A stretch of DNA of 64,000 nt from Argopecten irradians. Taxonomy: Eukaryota; Mollusca; Bivalvia; Pectinida; Pectinidae. The DNA is taken from positions 55,193,997 through 55,257,996 of the forward strand of contig NC_091135.1 of assembly GCF_041381155.1 (NCBI RefSeq). The letters are read 5' to 3'. How positions within the stretch are numbered: position 1 is the stretch's first letter; the number at the start of each line of letters is the position of its first letter. The notes under the pieces were generated by a model. The model was given only the letters and a program-made list of their open reading frames with translations. It was not told the DNA's origin and did no database searches. Below, one piece after another: positions 40,701 through 53,800 of the stretch. The translations under genes and the position numbers were made by a program.

Positions 40701-41570
40701 TTACGAACAGTACATGTATAAATCAAAATGACATTAACAGACGTTTGAATTGAATTGGTCTCCCTAGTATCATGGCGCACCTAGATAAATAATTGATAGA
40801 AATAATTTATATTATTGACCAAGTAGTTGATATATGAGCACGACTAGAAATATCGTCGCTTTGTTGTTATTATTATCTACTTATATTCATTAAATACGCT
40901 GATAACAGAGCAAGAATTTTTCGGAATTAAGTGAGTGAATTGATGCAAATTCGATGAATCTTCAAATACTCATGTATATTTCGTCACTTGATTTGCATGA
41001 TCTGTATTGCCGACGAATTTATTCCACCTTTAAACACATGATTATATTTCTTGTTTTTGAGATCTCCATACAAATTCACTCTGTTTGTTTATTTATCGTC
41101 CTTGTTAAATCGATCTGATGCCGATTTTCTTTGTGGGTTTTGACACTGAAGACCATGGCCATGTTGTTAGTTCAAAGTAAGGCGATATTACACTAACGCT
41201 GAAGACTACATACACATCTCACACTTAAAATCGTAAAATTCAATATGAATATTTTATTTGTAAAGTTAAAAGTTCTCAAAAAGTAACAAAAGAAAATAGA
41301 AACATTGAATTTTATGCAGAATGTTGCCTTCAATTCAAATCATTTCAACTCTACTATCTCATTCTCATTATAAAAAAAATATTACTGATTAGGTAAAATC
41401 GACCAACTAATTGTCCCACTAGGCGTGTATTATTCATCTGTAACACGACACGTGATTGGATGATACACGGCGTCTGCAGTTGACACAGGTGTTTTGATCA
41501 GGACAGGTAGATACAAATGTAGGAACAGGTAGACTGTGCCTGTCTCTGCGGAACAGTTTCTGTAGCGGTT
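37715..41570. other. Intergenic, no gene recognised
   Basis: Between the LINE and the lectin gene. Only short frames without domain character or splice support. A CAGTGGCGTAGGAAG at about 37980 resembles a DNA transposon terminus; no partner was found. Confidence 0.55.
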
Positions 41571-41583
41571 CGCCAGGAACAGA

Positions 41584-41592
41584 TATATATAA
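41584..41592 (+). promoter_or_regulatory. Candidate TATA box of the C-type lectin gene
   Basis: TATATATAA about 220 bp upstream of the first ATG. A start near 41615 would give a 5' leader of about 195 nt, or an undetected 5' intron. Position and motif only. Confidence 0.3.
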
Positions 41593-41810
41593 TTCAGTGA
41601 GAGTACGCTTCATTTGCGCGGAGATCCAGTACCTAGGTTCGCGGCCAAACGACAGCATACTGGTTGTATAGGACGTTAGACGTAGTGACTTGGATAGCAT
41701 GTGCTCAGGAGTTCATTGGATTCAAAGGAAATATTTTCTTAATTTAAAGTCCTGATCAAAAAGTAGTTTTGGGAGCAAACCATTGTGCTGATATTTCTTG
41801 TGTAACAACT

Positions 41811-44800
41811 ATGACGAAGGGAATGAGAGGAACACGTTCTGAGGGTCGTCTGATGACAGTATGGACACTCCTCGTAGTCTGTATGGGAATGGTCGGTAAG
41901 TTGTTGGAGTTTAATGCTGAAGATGATTATTGAAAGTAGTCACATGTTTTGTGGATAACAAGATGTTCGACCACAATGTGTAATTGCGGCCAGCGAGCGA
42001 GTTTGAACATTTCACACGCATTTCACCAACGTGGAAATTAGATCAGTCGGATTTACTGTGATATGCCAGAAAAGCCCATGGTGGTGAAATGCGTGTGAAA
42101 TGTTACACATTGTCACGAGAAGAACGAGTATGGAGAGAAACGCTGACAAAAACACCGTCTTCACCTTATTTCTGGTATCCATTATAAACTTCAGTTACAT
42201 CTGTTATTGAAGCTCACGTAAAAAATCGCCTGGGAAGTCGCTGAACTTATCAATTTTAGTTCTGATATGAAAGCGTAGTCGTCTTTTGTAAGCTTTGTGG
42301 CAAACCGTTGATAACATAACTGTACATTTTGTAATAGAATGCCACATTCTGTACGAGGAAAGAGATCTAATATTAGAAACAGTTGTGAATTTTCTAGAGG
42401 TTGCTGACTATGTCAAATTTACTGAAATGAATCAAACAGACAAAATTTATCGTTGGATAATAAGATGATGTTACCTTAAAGGATAAAAACTGTCAATAAA
42501 TGGTAAAGAATATCGCAAAATTGGTACTAAATCTAAATTATCTACCATAATATTATGAACTCTGGGTAATCTGAACTCTCTCTATCATTGCCATTTCCAT
42601 TTTCATTAGTATTTCACTAATATACATATGTGTCAATCTGTCATTAAGCCACATCAAAAATTTTGATTACCAGTGAAAATAAACATGATCACGGATAAAA
42701 TGTTTTAGTCCACGTCCGCAATTTGATTCGAGTTTTGTATTCCTTCTTGTAAACATGAAAATATGGATATTGCCCTAAGAATCGGACGTAAGGTTTAGTG
42801 AAATATATTTCTAACGACTTAATGTTTATAAACCATTTACACGTAAGTACTTTAATTGATGTCTCATTATCCATTATCGTTTAAATCATTGAAGTAAGTT
42901 CTGAATATAAAACATAGGCATTACCGTATTTGTCTTATATATCTGTAGTGAGTTCATGGTAAATAATCTAGGTAATAGTTTATCATATGGTAACCCACTT
43001 TAACTGAGAATAATTGAAGATAGGCTAAAACTGTAGTGCACTAACAGTATATTGGATACTACTGTTACTTTGTAATTAATAGCCTTCAGGGTATTTAGAA
43101 TGACACCCGCTTTAATATGTAACATACGTCTACTTATCATTATACAGTTTGTCTCGCCACACCAAGGTACGTCCAGGGTGTAGCTCAGTCTCGCCACACC
43201 AAGGTACATCCAGGGTGTAGCTCAGTCTCGCCACACCGAGGTACGTCCAGGGTGTAGCTCAGTCTCGCCACACCAAGGTACGTCCAGGGTGTAGCTCAGT
43301 CTCGCCACACCAAGGTACGTCCAGGGTGTAGCTCAGTCTCGCCACACCAAGGTACGTCCAGGGTGTAGCTCAGTCTCGCCACACCAAGGTACGTCCAGGG
43401 TGTAGCTCAGTCTCGCCACACCGAGGTACGTCCAGGGTGTAGCTCAGTCTCGCCACACCAAGGTACGTCCAGGGTGTAGCTCAGTCTCGCAACACCGAGG
43501 TACGTCCAGGGTGTAGCTGAGTCTCCCCACACCAAGGTACGTCCAGGGTGTAGCTCAGTCTCGCAACACCGAGGTACGTCCAGGGTGTAGCTCAGTCTCC
43601 CCACACCAAGGTACATCCAGGGTGTAGTTCAGTCTCGCCACACCAAGGTACGTCCAGGGTGTAGCTCAGTCTCGCCACACCAAGGTACGTCCAGGGTGTA
43701 GCTCAGTCTCGCCACACCAAGGTACGTCCAGGGTGTAGCTCAGTCTCGCAACACCAAGGTACGTCCAGGGTGTAGCTCAGTCTCGCAACACCGAGGTACG
43801 TCCAGGGTGTAGCTCAGTCTCGCCACACCGAGGTACGTCCAGGGTGTAGCTCAGTCTCGCCTCACCAAGGTACGTCCAGGGTGTAGCTCAGTCTCGCCAC
43901 ACCAAGGTACGTCCAGGGTGTAGCTCAGTCTCGCCTCACCAAGGTACGTCCAGCATGTAGCTCAGTCTCGCCACACCAAGGTACGTCCAGGGTGTAGCTC
44001 AGTCTCGCCACACCGAGGTACGTCCAGGGTGTAGCTCAGTCTCGCCACACCGAGGTACGTCCAGGGCGTAGCTCAGTCTCGCCACACCGAGGTACGTCCA
44101 GGGTGTAGCTCAGTCTCGCCACACCGAGGTACGTCCAGGGTGTAGCTCATCTCGCCACACCCTCGCCAGTACTCGAGGTACGTCCAGGGTGTAGCTCAGT
44201 CTCGCCACACCGAGGTACGTCCAGGGTGTAGCTCAGTCTCGCCACACCAAGGTACGTCCAGGGTGTAGCTCAGTCTCGCCACACCAAGGTACGTCCAGGG
44301 TGTAGCTCAGTCTCGCCACACCAAGGTACATCCAGGGTGTGTCTCGCCACACCAAGGTACGTCCAGGGTGTAGCTCAGTCTCGCCACACCAAGGTACGTC
44401 CAGGGTGTAGCTCAGTCTCGCCACACCAAGGTACGTCCAGGGTGTAGCTCAGATTTTCATCAGGGATATATTATCTATAGGAAAATGTCTTTTTATCCGG
44501 CCTCAGGCTTGGTTTAGTTAATGTGCTCTCAATACCAGAGCATATTTCAATTGCAGCAAAGATATTTAATCAGGAATACGTCATTGATTTTCAGTATCCT
44601 ATAATGCAACATCACTTTATCATATACAGCGTGAGTGGCTTTAATCTCAAAGATTGTGAAATTTACTTTCTTGATGACTGCATTAAAACTTGCTATCGAT
44701 CGGGAGTTTATTCTGCTATAACTTCAAATTCTATAGATCTAATGGAAAGAGGCGGTCAATAATGTCAACAAAAGTTCGCAGTTATTTCCATTTCATGTAA

Positions 44801-47800
44801 ATTCAACATTCCCTTATGTGTAATGACTATGCATTAAAACTGCTTCGCAATCATCTGTTTCCCATCTAAGCTTCCATCAATAGGTTTCCTTTCAAGCTCC
44901 ACGTTTCATGTTTTCATTCTGGCATTTGCTTTCTTTTCATTCTTATTCAGATTTGTTTCAATTCTTTTAGAATAATGTATACCGATTTGAGGTTAGACTA
45001 GGCCTATCATTTATCATTTATAATATTTTTCCTGTTGTCATCCAAACATATTCATGTTTGATTTTGTCATTTGTTCAACCCACCAGATATCGTTCCGACA
45101 ACTTTTTGGTTTGTCTTTTCCTTACAGAAGACATACTCCTTGACGAGATTCTTTATACATGTAGAAAAAATGTATGCGTCATGCTTGTAAAATTGGATCT
45201 GCTCAATAACAAGAAACATTTTTCTGATAGCCAATAACCTGATACATTTTTGTTTATTTCCGATAAAAATATTAGAATTATAGCTTTAATGTGGGTTTGT
45301 TTCTGTTGTGATTTCCATTGGGTTTTGACTCAACCTATTTATTAAAAGAAGTTAAGCAATCTTTAGTTCTGGATCGTTTGGATTGTTTGCACAACACTGG
45401 AAGCTTATTTTAAACGCACGCGAACCATTTTTTTAAACAAAAGTTTTAAAGTAATTTCATCAGGATATACGAATGAGTTTTCTTTACTATACACTCTTAT
45501 AAATGAAGAATATTAAGTCCCTATTCATATGTACTCATGTGATTTTCCCCACTCAGTTTACATCTTTACTGTAAACTAACTTCACTGTAGTTTTTTCATG
45601 ATATCCATTTTAAAACAACTTGGCGAAGATTAACATTCGCATAATTAAAAATTGAACTGAAATTCCTTTCAATATCTATGATGTAGATATTAATTCGCAG
45701 AGATGATTTTTCTGAAATTTACTCTGTTTGCTAAAATAAATAGCCTGCAAAGAACGATGGTCTTCAGTATATTCTACAGACATGTCTAACCCCTTTGTGT
45801 TACTGACTTGTATAGACCATCATAGTATCAAAGTAAATAGTAACAAAGAAGTTCTATTTAGTAACTAACGTATATAGTTTTTTAATGATATCTGTTAAAC
45901 TCTGACCGTATCTTAAAATCGCTGGGATTTTTTCCCTCTTCCGTTTACTTGCTAAGGGAAATTTGTCTTTGGGTTATCACATAACTCTTAACTTAGATTT
46001 CCATTTATCGTCATGCAAGTCCTTTAGAGTAGAAGCTTAATTGTTCCTCTCCATTTTTCGATGATTACTACTTAGTGGCTCGCACTGACTTTTTTTCGAC
46101 AATCATAAATTTTAAAGAGAATTTCCCAACGTCTAATCTGTATCATTGCTCGAGTAAAGTTTCTAGAGGTTTTTCAATGTTTTTGAAGTGAACTTTTGAG
46201 GATGAATTTATATGAGGTATATCAGTGTGATCTAACATTATCACGCTGGTTGATTTGATTAGTTCTATTTTACTAAAAGCTTTGTGTGTTGTGTTGTTTA
46301 GTGGGACAGTACAACTTCACGGTGTTCGAGACAATGTATCCTCATGTACATCTGGAACAAAACTGCTCAAGTATTGGTCTTCAGCTGGCCAAGGTGGACA
46401 GCCAGGAGAAGTGGGATCAGGCCCACGACATCCTCACTCATGGTTTAAGGTGCAGTATGGATTTTACGAATAATATTTATATTACTGCTATCATTCTATA
46501 TCGTCCGTTTATTGAATTACAAACGTCTCTAATAACAGGTTTAAACAATTTTCCTATTTTAATTCCACAGCAACAAATATTTATCTATGTACCCAATAGT
46601 ATAAAAGACCGCAAACTTGTCTAGATCGTGTATGAGTTTAAGAGGAAGAAAGGAAATCATATCATAATCATATAATTAATTTTTCTTTGTTTTCATACCA
46701 AATCTGGCTTCCTGATTGGCCAATATTTTTTTTGCATACCACTATGGAAAAAAAAACCCGAGGATGGCGCGAAACCTCGACGTTATCGTGACGTCACAAT
46801 AGAGACATTGACGTTGCGTATTGATTCGGAAAAAAGAATCCTTTGAAAAAACACTATAATGTTACATTTAAACATACTTCATTTTATCAAATAGAGTATA
46901 AAATTAATTTTAAGTATTGATGTCACTATTTTTTAATTTTATCGGGGTATGAAAAAAAAATGTTTCCAAACTTTTGTGAGAATCCGCTACGCGGATTCAC
47001 ACAGTTTGCAAACATTTTTTTTATACCCCGATAAAATTAGAAAATAGTGACATCAATGCTTAATTAATCCGTCTTTGCATACTAGAATTACAAAGTTACC
47101 TTCCTTGTGTATGGTTGCTGATAGCGGTCATCTCGTGTTGTCGCCTTGTCGAGTTGTCATGGTTTCAAACTGCAACAACCGGAGATATAACAGATAAAAT
47201 ATCGACTTGTCGCGTTTTCGATTCACAAAACACCACAAGATGGCGGGTAGCTATTCATTGACGTCATTGTTTTTTGTGCTAAAATCGCGTCGTTTTCTCT
47301 GAAAAGTATGATGTTAGGCTCGACAAATGACGTCGAAATCAACACCTACCCACAAGGGCAGATAACTATGCAATACAGAGGGAATATACATATAGAGGTT
47401 AGATAATAGAGATTATTTATCTTTCGGTTGTGTCTCATGATGCTTATGCGTTTGTGATATTTTAGCAAAATATGTTGTTGAAGATTGTACGATGTATGTG
47501 AGTGAATGTGGTTATGATACGTGTAGCATGATAAAGAATTAATCGATGATGTATCACCTTTTCTGTTCACAATTACTGTCGGGTCATTTGTTTGATATCA
47601 ATCCAAATTATTAAAAATTAAAATAAATTTGTCACTTTTTGTAATTATTATTATACTTTCATCAAATAAGAGAATGGTTCACTGGAGAAATGAATAAAAA
47701 AAAATAATAAAAAAACAGCTTTTTATTTAAAATGTCTTTTAATATGTCAAATGTGTTTTAGTAATTTTAGGTAATATTCAAATGAATAAAAAGTAAAAAT

Positions 47801-50800
47801 CACATGATTTTGACATCTCAACCCAAAATTCCCTATAGAATAATGTCAACTCAGATAGTAACCATGCGCTTATCTAACAATATGAAACCACATTTTTGTG
47901 GCAAAATCACGAGATTACCGAGTATGTTTCACATTATATTATGATTAGTTTTTTTCAGGTGAATATGCGATATTTTCCCTAAAATTACATCATTTTATTT
48001 GAAGATTAGTTCAGATGTTTTTATGCGGATCAAAACTGATTGGAAAAAATAAACATGGATGACTGTGACGATTTGCTAAAGAGAAACTGTGGTACTTGAT
48101 AAAACAATCGATATCGAGTTTTTTTCTTCTTTATCATTTCCTTTCAGGCGTATGCCGCAAAGGGATGTATACATTGGTCTCTACTACAACGCTAGCCTGG
48201 ACAAGTTTTTCTGGGTGGATGGCGAGGAAATGACATGGACAAAGTGGTACTTCAACGAACCATTCAATCCGACATTGAGACCCTGTGTGGTGATGGCAGT
48301 GGACGGGTACCTTAACTTCAGAACCGTCGACTGTACATATGAACTATTCTACGCGTGCAGCAAGGAAAGTAAGCTGTAATTATATATTAGTCAGTCGTGT
48401 AACGTGGTCTTGTGGTCGATTGACATTGAAAATCGACCATTCATACAGCAAAATGGCCAATCAAAGGTTAAAAGACGATCGATCGTTAGTATTTCACCAG
48501 AATAAGTTTCCTGGCCTTTTTACTATAAACACCCTGATGGATGTCCGATATGTATCCCTATATGAAGGGTAGGTTATAATTAACTACATGTAATTTGCTA
48601 TGTACAGGACACAATCAACCCCCAAAGTGGTACTTTCTGATCTGTCACAATCAATGGAAATCTGAAAAAAGATATGAATAAATTTAATGTTTTTAGCTCA
48701 CCTGGCCCGAAGGGCCGGTGAGCTTATGTCATGGCGCGGCGTCCGTCGTCCGTCGTCCGTCGTCTGTCGTCCGTCCGTCCGTCCGTCCGTCCGTCAACAT
48801 TTCCTTTAAATCGCTACTAGTCATAGAGTTCTGCATGGATTGTAAACCAAATTTGGCCACAAACATCCTTGTGGGAGGGGGAACAGAACTTGTATAAATT
48901 TTGGCTCTGACCCCCCCGGGGCAGGAGGGGCGGGGCCCAATAGGGGAAATAGAGGTAAATCCTTTAAATCGCTACTTGTCCCAGAGTTTTGCATGGATTG
49001 TAACCAAATTAGCCACAAACATCCTTGGGGGAAGGGAACAGAACTTGTATAAATTTTGGCTCTGATCCCCCAGGGGCAGGAGGGGCAGGGCCCAATAGGG
49101 GAAATAGAGGTAAATCCTTTAAATCGCTACTTTTCATAGAGTTCTGAATGGAATGTAACCAAATTTGGCCACAAACATTCTTGGGGGAAGGGGAACAGAA
49201 CTTGTATAAATTTTGGCTCTGGTCCCCCGGGGGCAGGGAGGGGCGGGGCCCAATAGGGGAAATAGAGGTAAATCCTTTAAATCACTACTTGTCCCTGGAG
49301 TTCTGCATGGATTGTAACCAATTTGGCCACAAATATCCTTGGGGGAGGGGGAACAGAACTTGTATAAATTTTGGCTCTGACCCCCCGGGGCAGGAGGGGT
49401 GGGGCCCAATAGGGGAAATAGAGGTAAATCCCTTTTAAATCGCTACTTGTCCCAGAGTTTTGCATGGATTGTAACCAAAATTAGCCACAAACATCCTTGG
49501 GGGGAAGGGGAACAGAACTTGTATAAATTTTGGCTCTGATCCCCCAGGGGCAGGAGGGGCAGGGCCCAATAGGGGAAATAGAGGTAAATCCTTTAAATCG
49601 CTACTTGTCATAGAGTTCTGAATGGAATGTAACCAAATTTGGCCACAAACATTCTTGGGGGAAGGGGAACAGAACTTGTAATAAATTTTGATAAAATTAT
49701 AAATAGAATACAATAAATGAATCATTATGAAAAAAAATTAAAAGATAAGTATAAAAATGTAATTTTCATTTAAGAATTGCAAACAAAATTTATTTCATAA
49801 CCCGATGGAATTAAAAAATAGTGACTTCAATGCTTATAATTTATTTTCCAGGCTACTTTATAAAATGAGATACGTTTACGATTCCATTGATTTTTTTCCA
49901 AGGGATTTTTTTTTCCAAATCAATATGCAACGTCAATTTTTTATCGTGACGTTACGATAACGTCGGGTTTCCGCGCCATTCTCGGATATTTTTTTCATCG
50001 TGTAATGAAAAAATGAATCGGCCAATCAGAAAGCCAGAAACAAAGAAAAATTAATTATTAAAATTTTGAAACTAAAAAACTACCCAGACATTTAGCTCTA
50101 AATAGTATAAGCATTTAAAACGCACTTTCACAATAATATCTTTGGAACCACTGGGTCTATTTACCATGCATAAGATTAGTCTCCTATGAATAGTGCATAT
50201 CATGTACGCCAAGCAATAACCATTTAAAACTAACATAGAATGGTTATAGAATGGTGGTAAATAAATAAAAATATATATACCATGGAGACTAAATGGAATA
50301 AAACCTGATGTTTCAGCAGAGTAAACGTCTTCTACTGTCCAAACAGATCCGGATTAAGTGTGGGCAAAGCCAAAAACCGAAAATCATTGATTACAACATA
50401 GTATCTAGTTAAGGAAGAATCAAACACGACCAAGCCAAGAAATTCAAGTTTTCAATACCCGTGTATATATACGACCACCTGCCAAATATTTATGAACATA
50501 ATTATATATTGATTGATTTCCATTTTGGGGTATGGCAACAGTTAATAATACCATGCCATGAATAATTGTATAGATGCGTTGTTCATGATAGCTTTAACGA
50601 CATTGCACCCCGGATGTAACACGTTTTTGTCAATTATATAAGATTGGTTTTTGCTTAGCAACGTATGCACGTTTGTCATTGTGATTGAATTTGATCGACC
50701 AATGTATCCAACATAAAAGTAGATCAGGTTATAATCCAGGATTACTATGTCAGGTTGAGCAATTTTAATGTTTTTATTGATTTCTCCTAATGTTACCACA

Positions 50801-53800
50801 GACAAAATCATTATCTTTGTCAGGGTATTTTATTGTTAATTTTGGAATGATTATAAATATGCAGGCCTACTTATCCTTAGCCTACTTGTCTATCAAAAGA
50901 GAAGACATCGGCCGTAAGGTCACCGGTAATTTACAAAGTGAATAACAAACAAGTAAAACAATGTGGTATTCAATTATGTTTCCCTTCCAAACTATGAAAT
51001 TGGAAGTTTTATAATTGTAAAATATATCACCACAATACAAATATTCAAAGACCCCAGATTAGTTATTTGGTGCTTTTACGTTACTTTCACTATTTTGTGT
51101 TTATTTTCCAGTCTTTCCTACCACCACACCTGCTCCACCTGTGGTACGTAATTATATATCTGTATTATACTGTATACCAAATACAAGTGTATTTAGTACC
51201 AAATAGCGATCACCATATGTGAGCGTTTCGTGCTAAAAGTATACATGTATAACGTAACGTGTTACGTTTGACTTGCTTGAAACTAGTGTCCGTAACAGGG
51301 AAAGCTAACCAATTACCAATGTTACAATTTAACATCCATTTTTGTAAGATTGTGTTACTAAATTACGTAAATATTTTTCGTATTATGTTATTCTAACGTT
51401 ATTGTTATGAAGAAAACTAATTTGACTTTTTTGATATTCATTCTGTTTTTTATCATATTCTATTGATAATTTTTATTTGTAGACCATAAAAATGGTGAGT
51501 ATATGTAGTAATATTTGGATTAGTCTTTCTGTGTCAACATTTCTCTATTTAACTTAAATTCCATTTAAAACCAAAAACTTGATCTGAATAGAAATCTGTC
51601 TCATTTTTATATAAAACTTTCATCCGTATTCGTATTGTGGTACATTTGCTTCCTATGAATTTTCGTTTCGCAATATCATCTCTTTTATAGCACTCTCCAT
51701 GGTAAGTAGTGTTGTCACTCGATCATAGTACAACGATGTTGTATAATACATCCAAATTATATGCGATTTCTCGGTAGCTTTTGGAATATATCTTTAATAG
51801 CATATCTTATTACCTTTAAAAGAAATTAAATATAAAGCACATCGGAAACGTACCGTTTCAAAAGATATCTTATATTTTAAAGCTATCTTACAATCATATG
51901 TATGAAAGTATTTTGGATTATTATTTGTCCCATGAAAACTGCCAACATGATTGGCCACATAAAGCTATCAGCATGGTGAAAATTACGAATTAAAGAAATT
52001 CATGAAGGTTGAACTAGATATTACTCTGCTGGGTTCAGGAAACCAACATTGGGATTGGTTTCAATGTATCAAGTGTTATTTATCTTAATTAGCAAACACT
52101 CTAAACATCAGTGATCAATACAGTAATCACTAATAAATACGACATTTTACGATCAAAGACTGGTAACGTAAATTGAATTGTCATTAACTTCCAGTTTTCT
52201 ATCACGTAATTTCATTGCAGCTATGTTACATTAGTGATCCGTGTCGACATCTTAACAATATCGTATCTATGCAATAGTTTAATGACGTTGTATACTAAAT
52301 TAAATGTATAAAAACATAATTTTCTTATTTCAAATTGTTTTGAATCACGAACGCGAACAATGATCCGATGAACAAATCATTTCTGATTAAGAAACTTATT
52401 CAGATTTATTTTATTAACAGCAGATATATATTCCATCTCCTGTTTCACATTGTGCTTCATTTACACTATGTAAACTTCTTCATCACTCAATTCAAGCAAC
52501 AAAATTGACAATCCGTAAATAAATATGTATATCACTACAATACACTCCGATGTTTGAAGCTAATATTCGCTTTGTTTTAAATACGTTTACAGCCCTGAAG
52601 ATAGGGCATAGAAATGTACCTGCTGTCCCTATTGCATGATAGTAAAAGGCGACTAAATTTATGATCTTGCCTGTTCTTTTTTTCCTTATTTTCGTTATTC
52701 TTCCTTACGTCTTCTTTGACATCGCCTCACTTTGGGCCTTCTTTTGAGCTCTGTAAGGAAGGCTCTGGGCTCTGTCCTCTATCCGAGACACACCATAGTC
52801 TGTAGTAGTTTCTGCTCCTGCTGGGCGCTCAGCATTGGTTTAGCCATATGGCTGGGTTGAATGTGCTTGTTTGGTGTCTTTGGTGGCATGTTTCAGTGAA
52901 ATAGCACTTTAAAAATGTCAATTATAATTTCCTCTATTACAACAAGACGGAAAAGGGGCAATAATTCCTCTATTACAATAAGACGTAACACGAATATACC
53001 GCAGTATCTCAAAACACACTGCATACATGGAGAAACCGTCCTAAAATGACCCTGGTTGTTAATAGGACGTCAATTTAATCAAACAGATATTACTATTATA
53101 CATTTTTTGTCAATAAAACATTGAGGAGTTTTGTTAAAAACCCCGAATAATGACAGATAAATACTTTGTAATCGATAGTTGTGCAAGTAAACTATATTTA
53201 CCCAAATAAGCTGTTAATATTTGTTATAACATGCTCTTTACATGAACTTGTTTATAAAAGCAATTCTGCAATTGACTTTGCAATTGCAAGGGACCATCGC
53301 TGCTCACAACTAATTAATATTTTCTACTTTACTTTTATTGCTATACATTATTTTTTGTATTTACAAATTTTATACCGTATCTCTTTATACTCTAACCACA
53401 GTCTTCGAGCTACGGAAGCCCATACGAGATGATCACTGGCCTTACCATTGGGTTCTTGGTGTTTGGATTTCTCTGCGCTCTCTGCATTCTGATGTGTTGG
53501 TGCTGCTTCTTCTCTAATGCCAAGCTGAGGAAGAAGCTGGACCCTGTAAAAGTCGCCACATACAGCGTCAGTGCCGCACGAAGCAACAAGGCCGAACCCA
53601 ATCCGCGCCAGCCTGCCTTCACCAAATCCAAAACTACGGGCTACGATAATCCAATGATGGCTGGCCATGGATCGACTGTCGACGATTTTCCACAAAAGCC
53701 CAAGACAGCTCCTACAGTTATAGGTATTGGTGCAGCGGAGTTTGACGACATCCCATCCAAACCAAACAGCGCATCTTCGGGCCGCTCAGTCAGCATCAAC

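Noticed and set aside
41434-41700. 88-residue minus-strand frame upstream of the lectin gene
   Set aside because: No domain character; it overlaps the likely promoter and 5' leader of the plus-strand gene.
43407-44424. Minus-strand frames with VARLSYTLDVPW-like repeats
   Set aside because: Produced by three turns of the 37-bp satellite; they end wherever a unit has an indel.
22190-44452. Possible CRISPR arrays
   Set aside because: The 20-bp and 37-bp arrays are gapless tandem repeats without unique spacers, in an animal genome.
43149-44452. Array of tRNA genes or tRNA-derived SINEs
   Set aside because: Units of 37 bp are too short to fold as tRNA, and no acceptor stem or true B-box is present. 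Only the A-box-like 14-mer is retained as an observation.
44523-44762. 79-residue plus-strand frame in lectin intron 1
   Set aside because: Non-repetitive but no recognised domain, no flanking splice sites in phase, and it would interrupt the lectin reading if included.
48821-49725. Several proline/glycine-rich frames on both strands
   Set aside because: Translations of family C core repeats (GGGGCAGGAGGGG segments).
51691-51701. 11-nt microexon CACTCTCCATG
   Set aside because: Good splice-like borders, but its length breaks the frame into the transmembrane exon.
53348-53695. 115-residue minus-strand frame
   Set aside because: Antisense shadow of the lectin gene's last exon, which has better support (transmembrane helix, phase, stop, poly-A signal).
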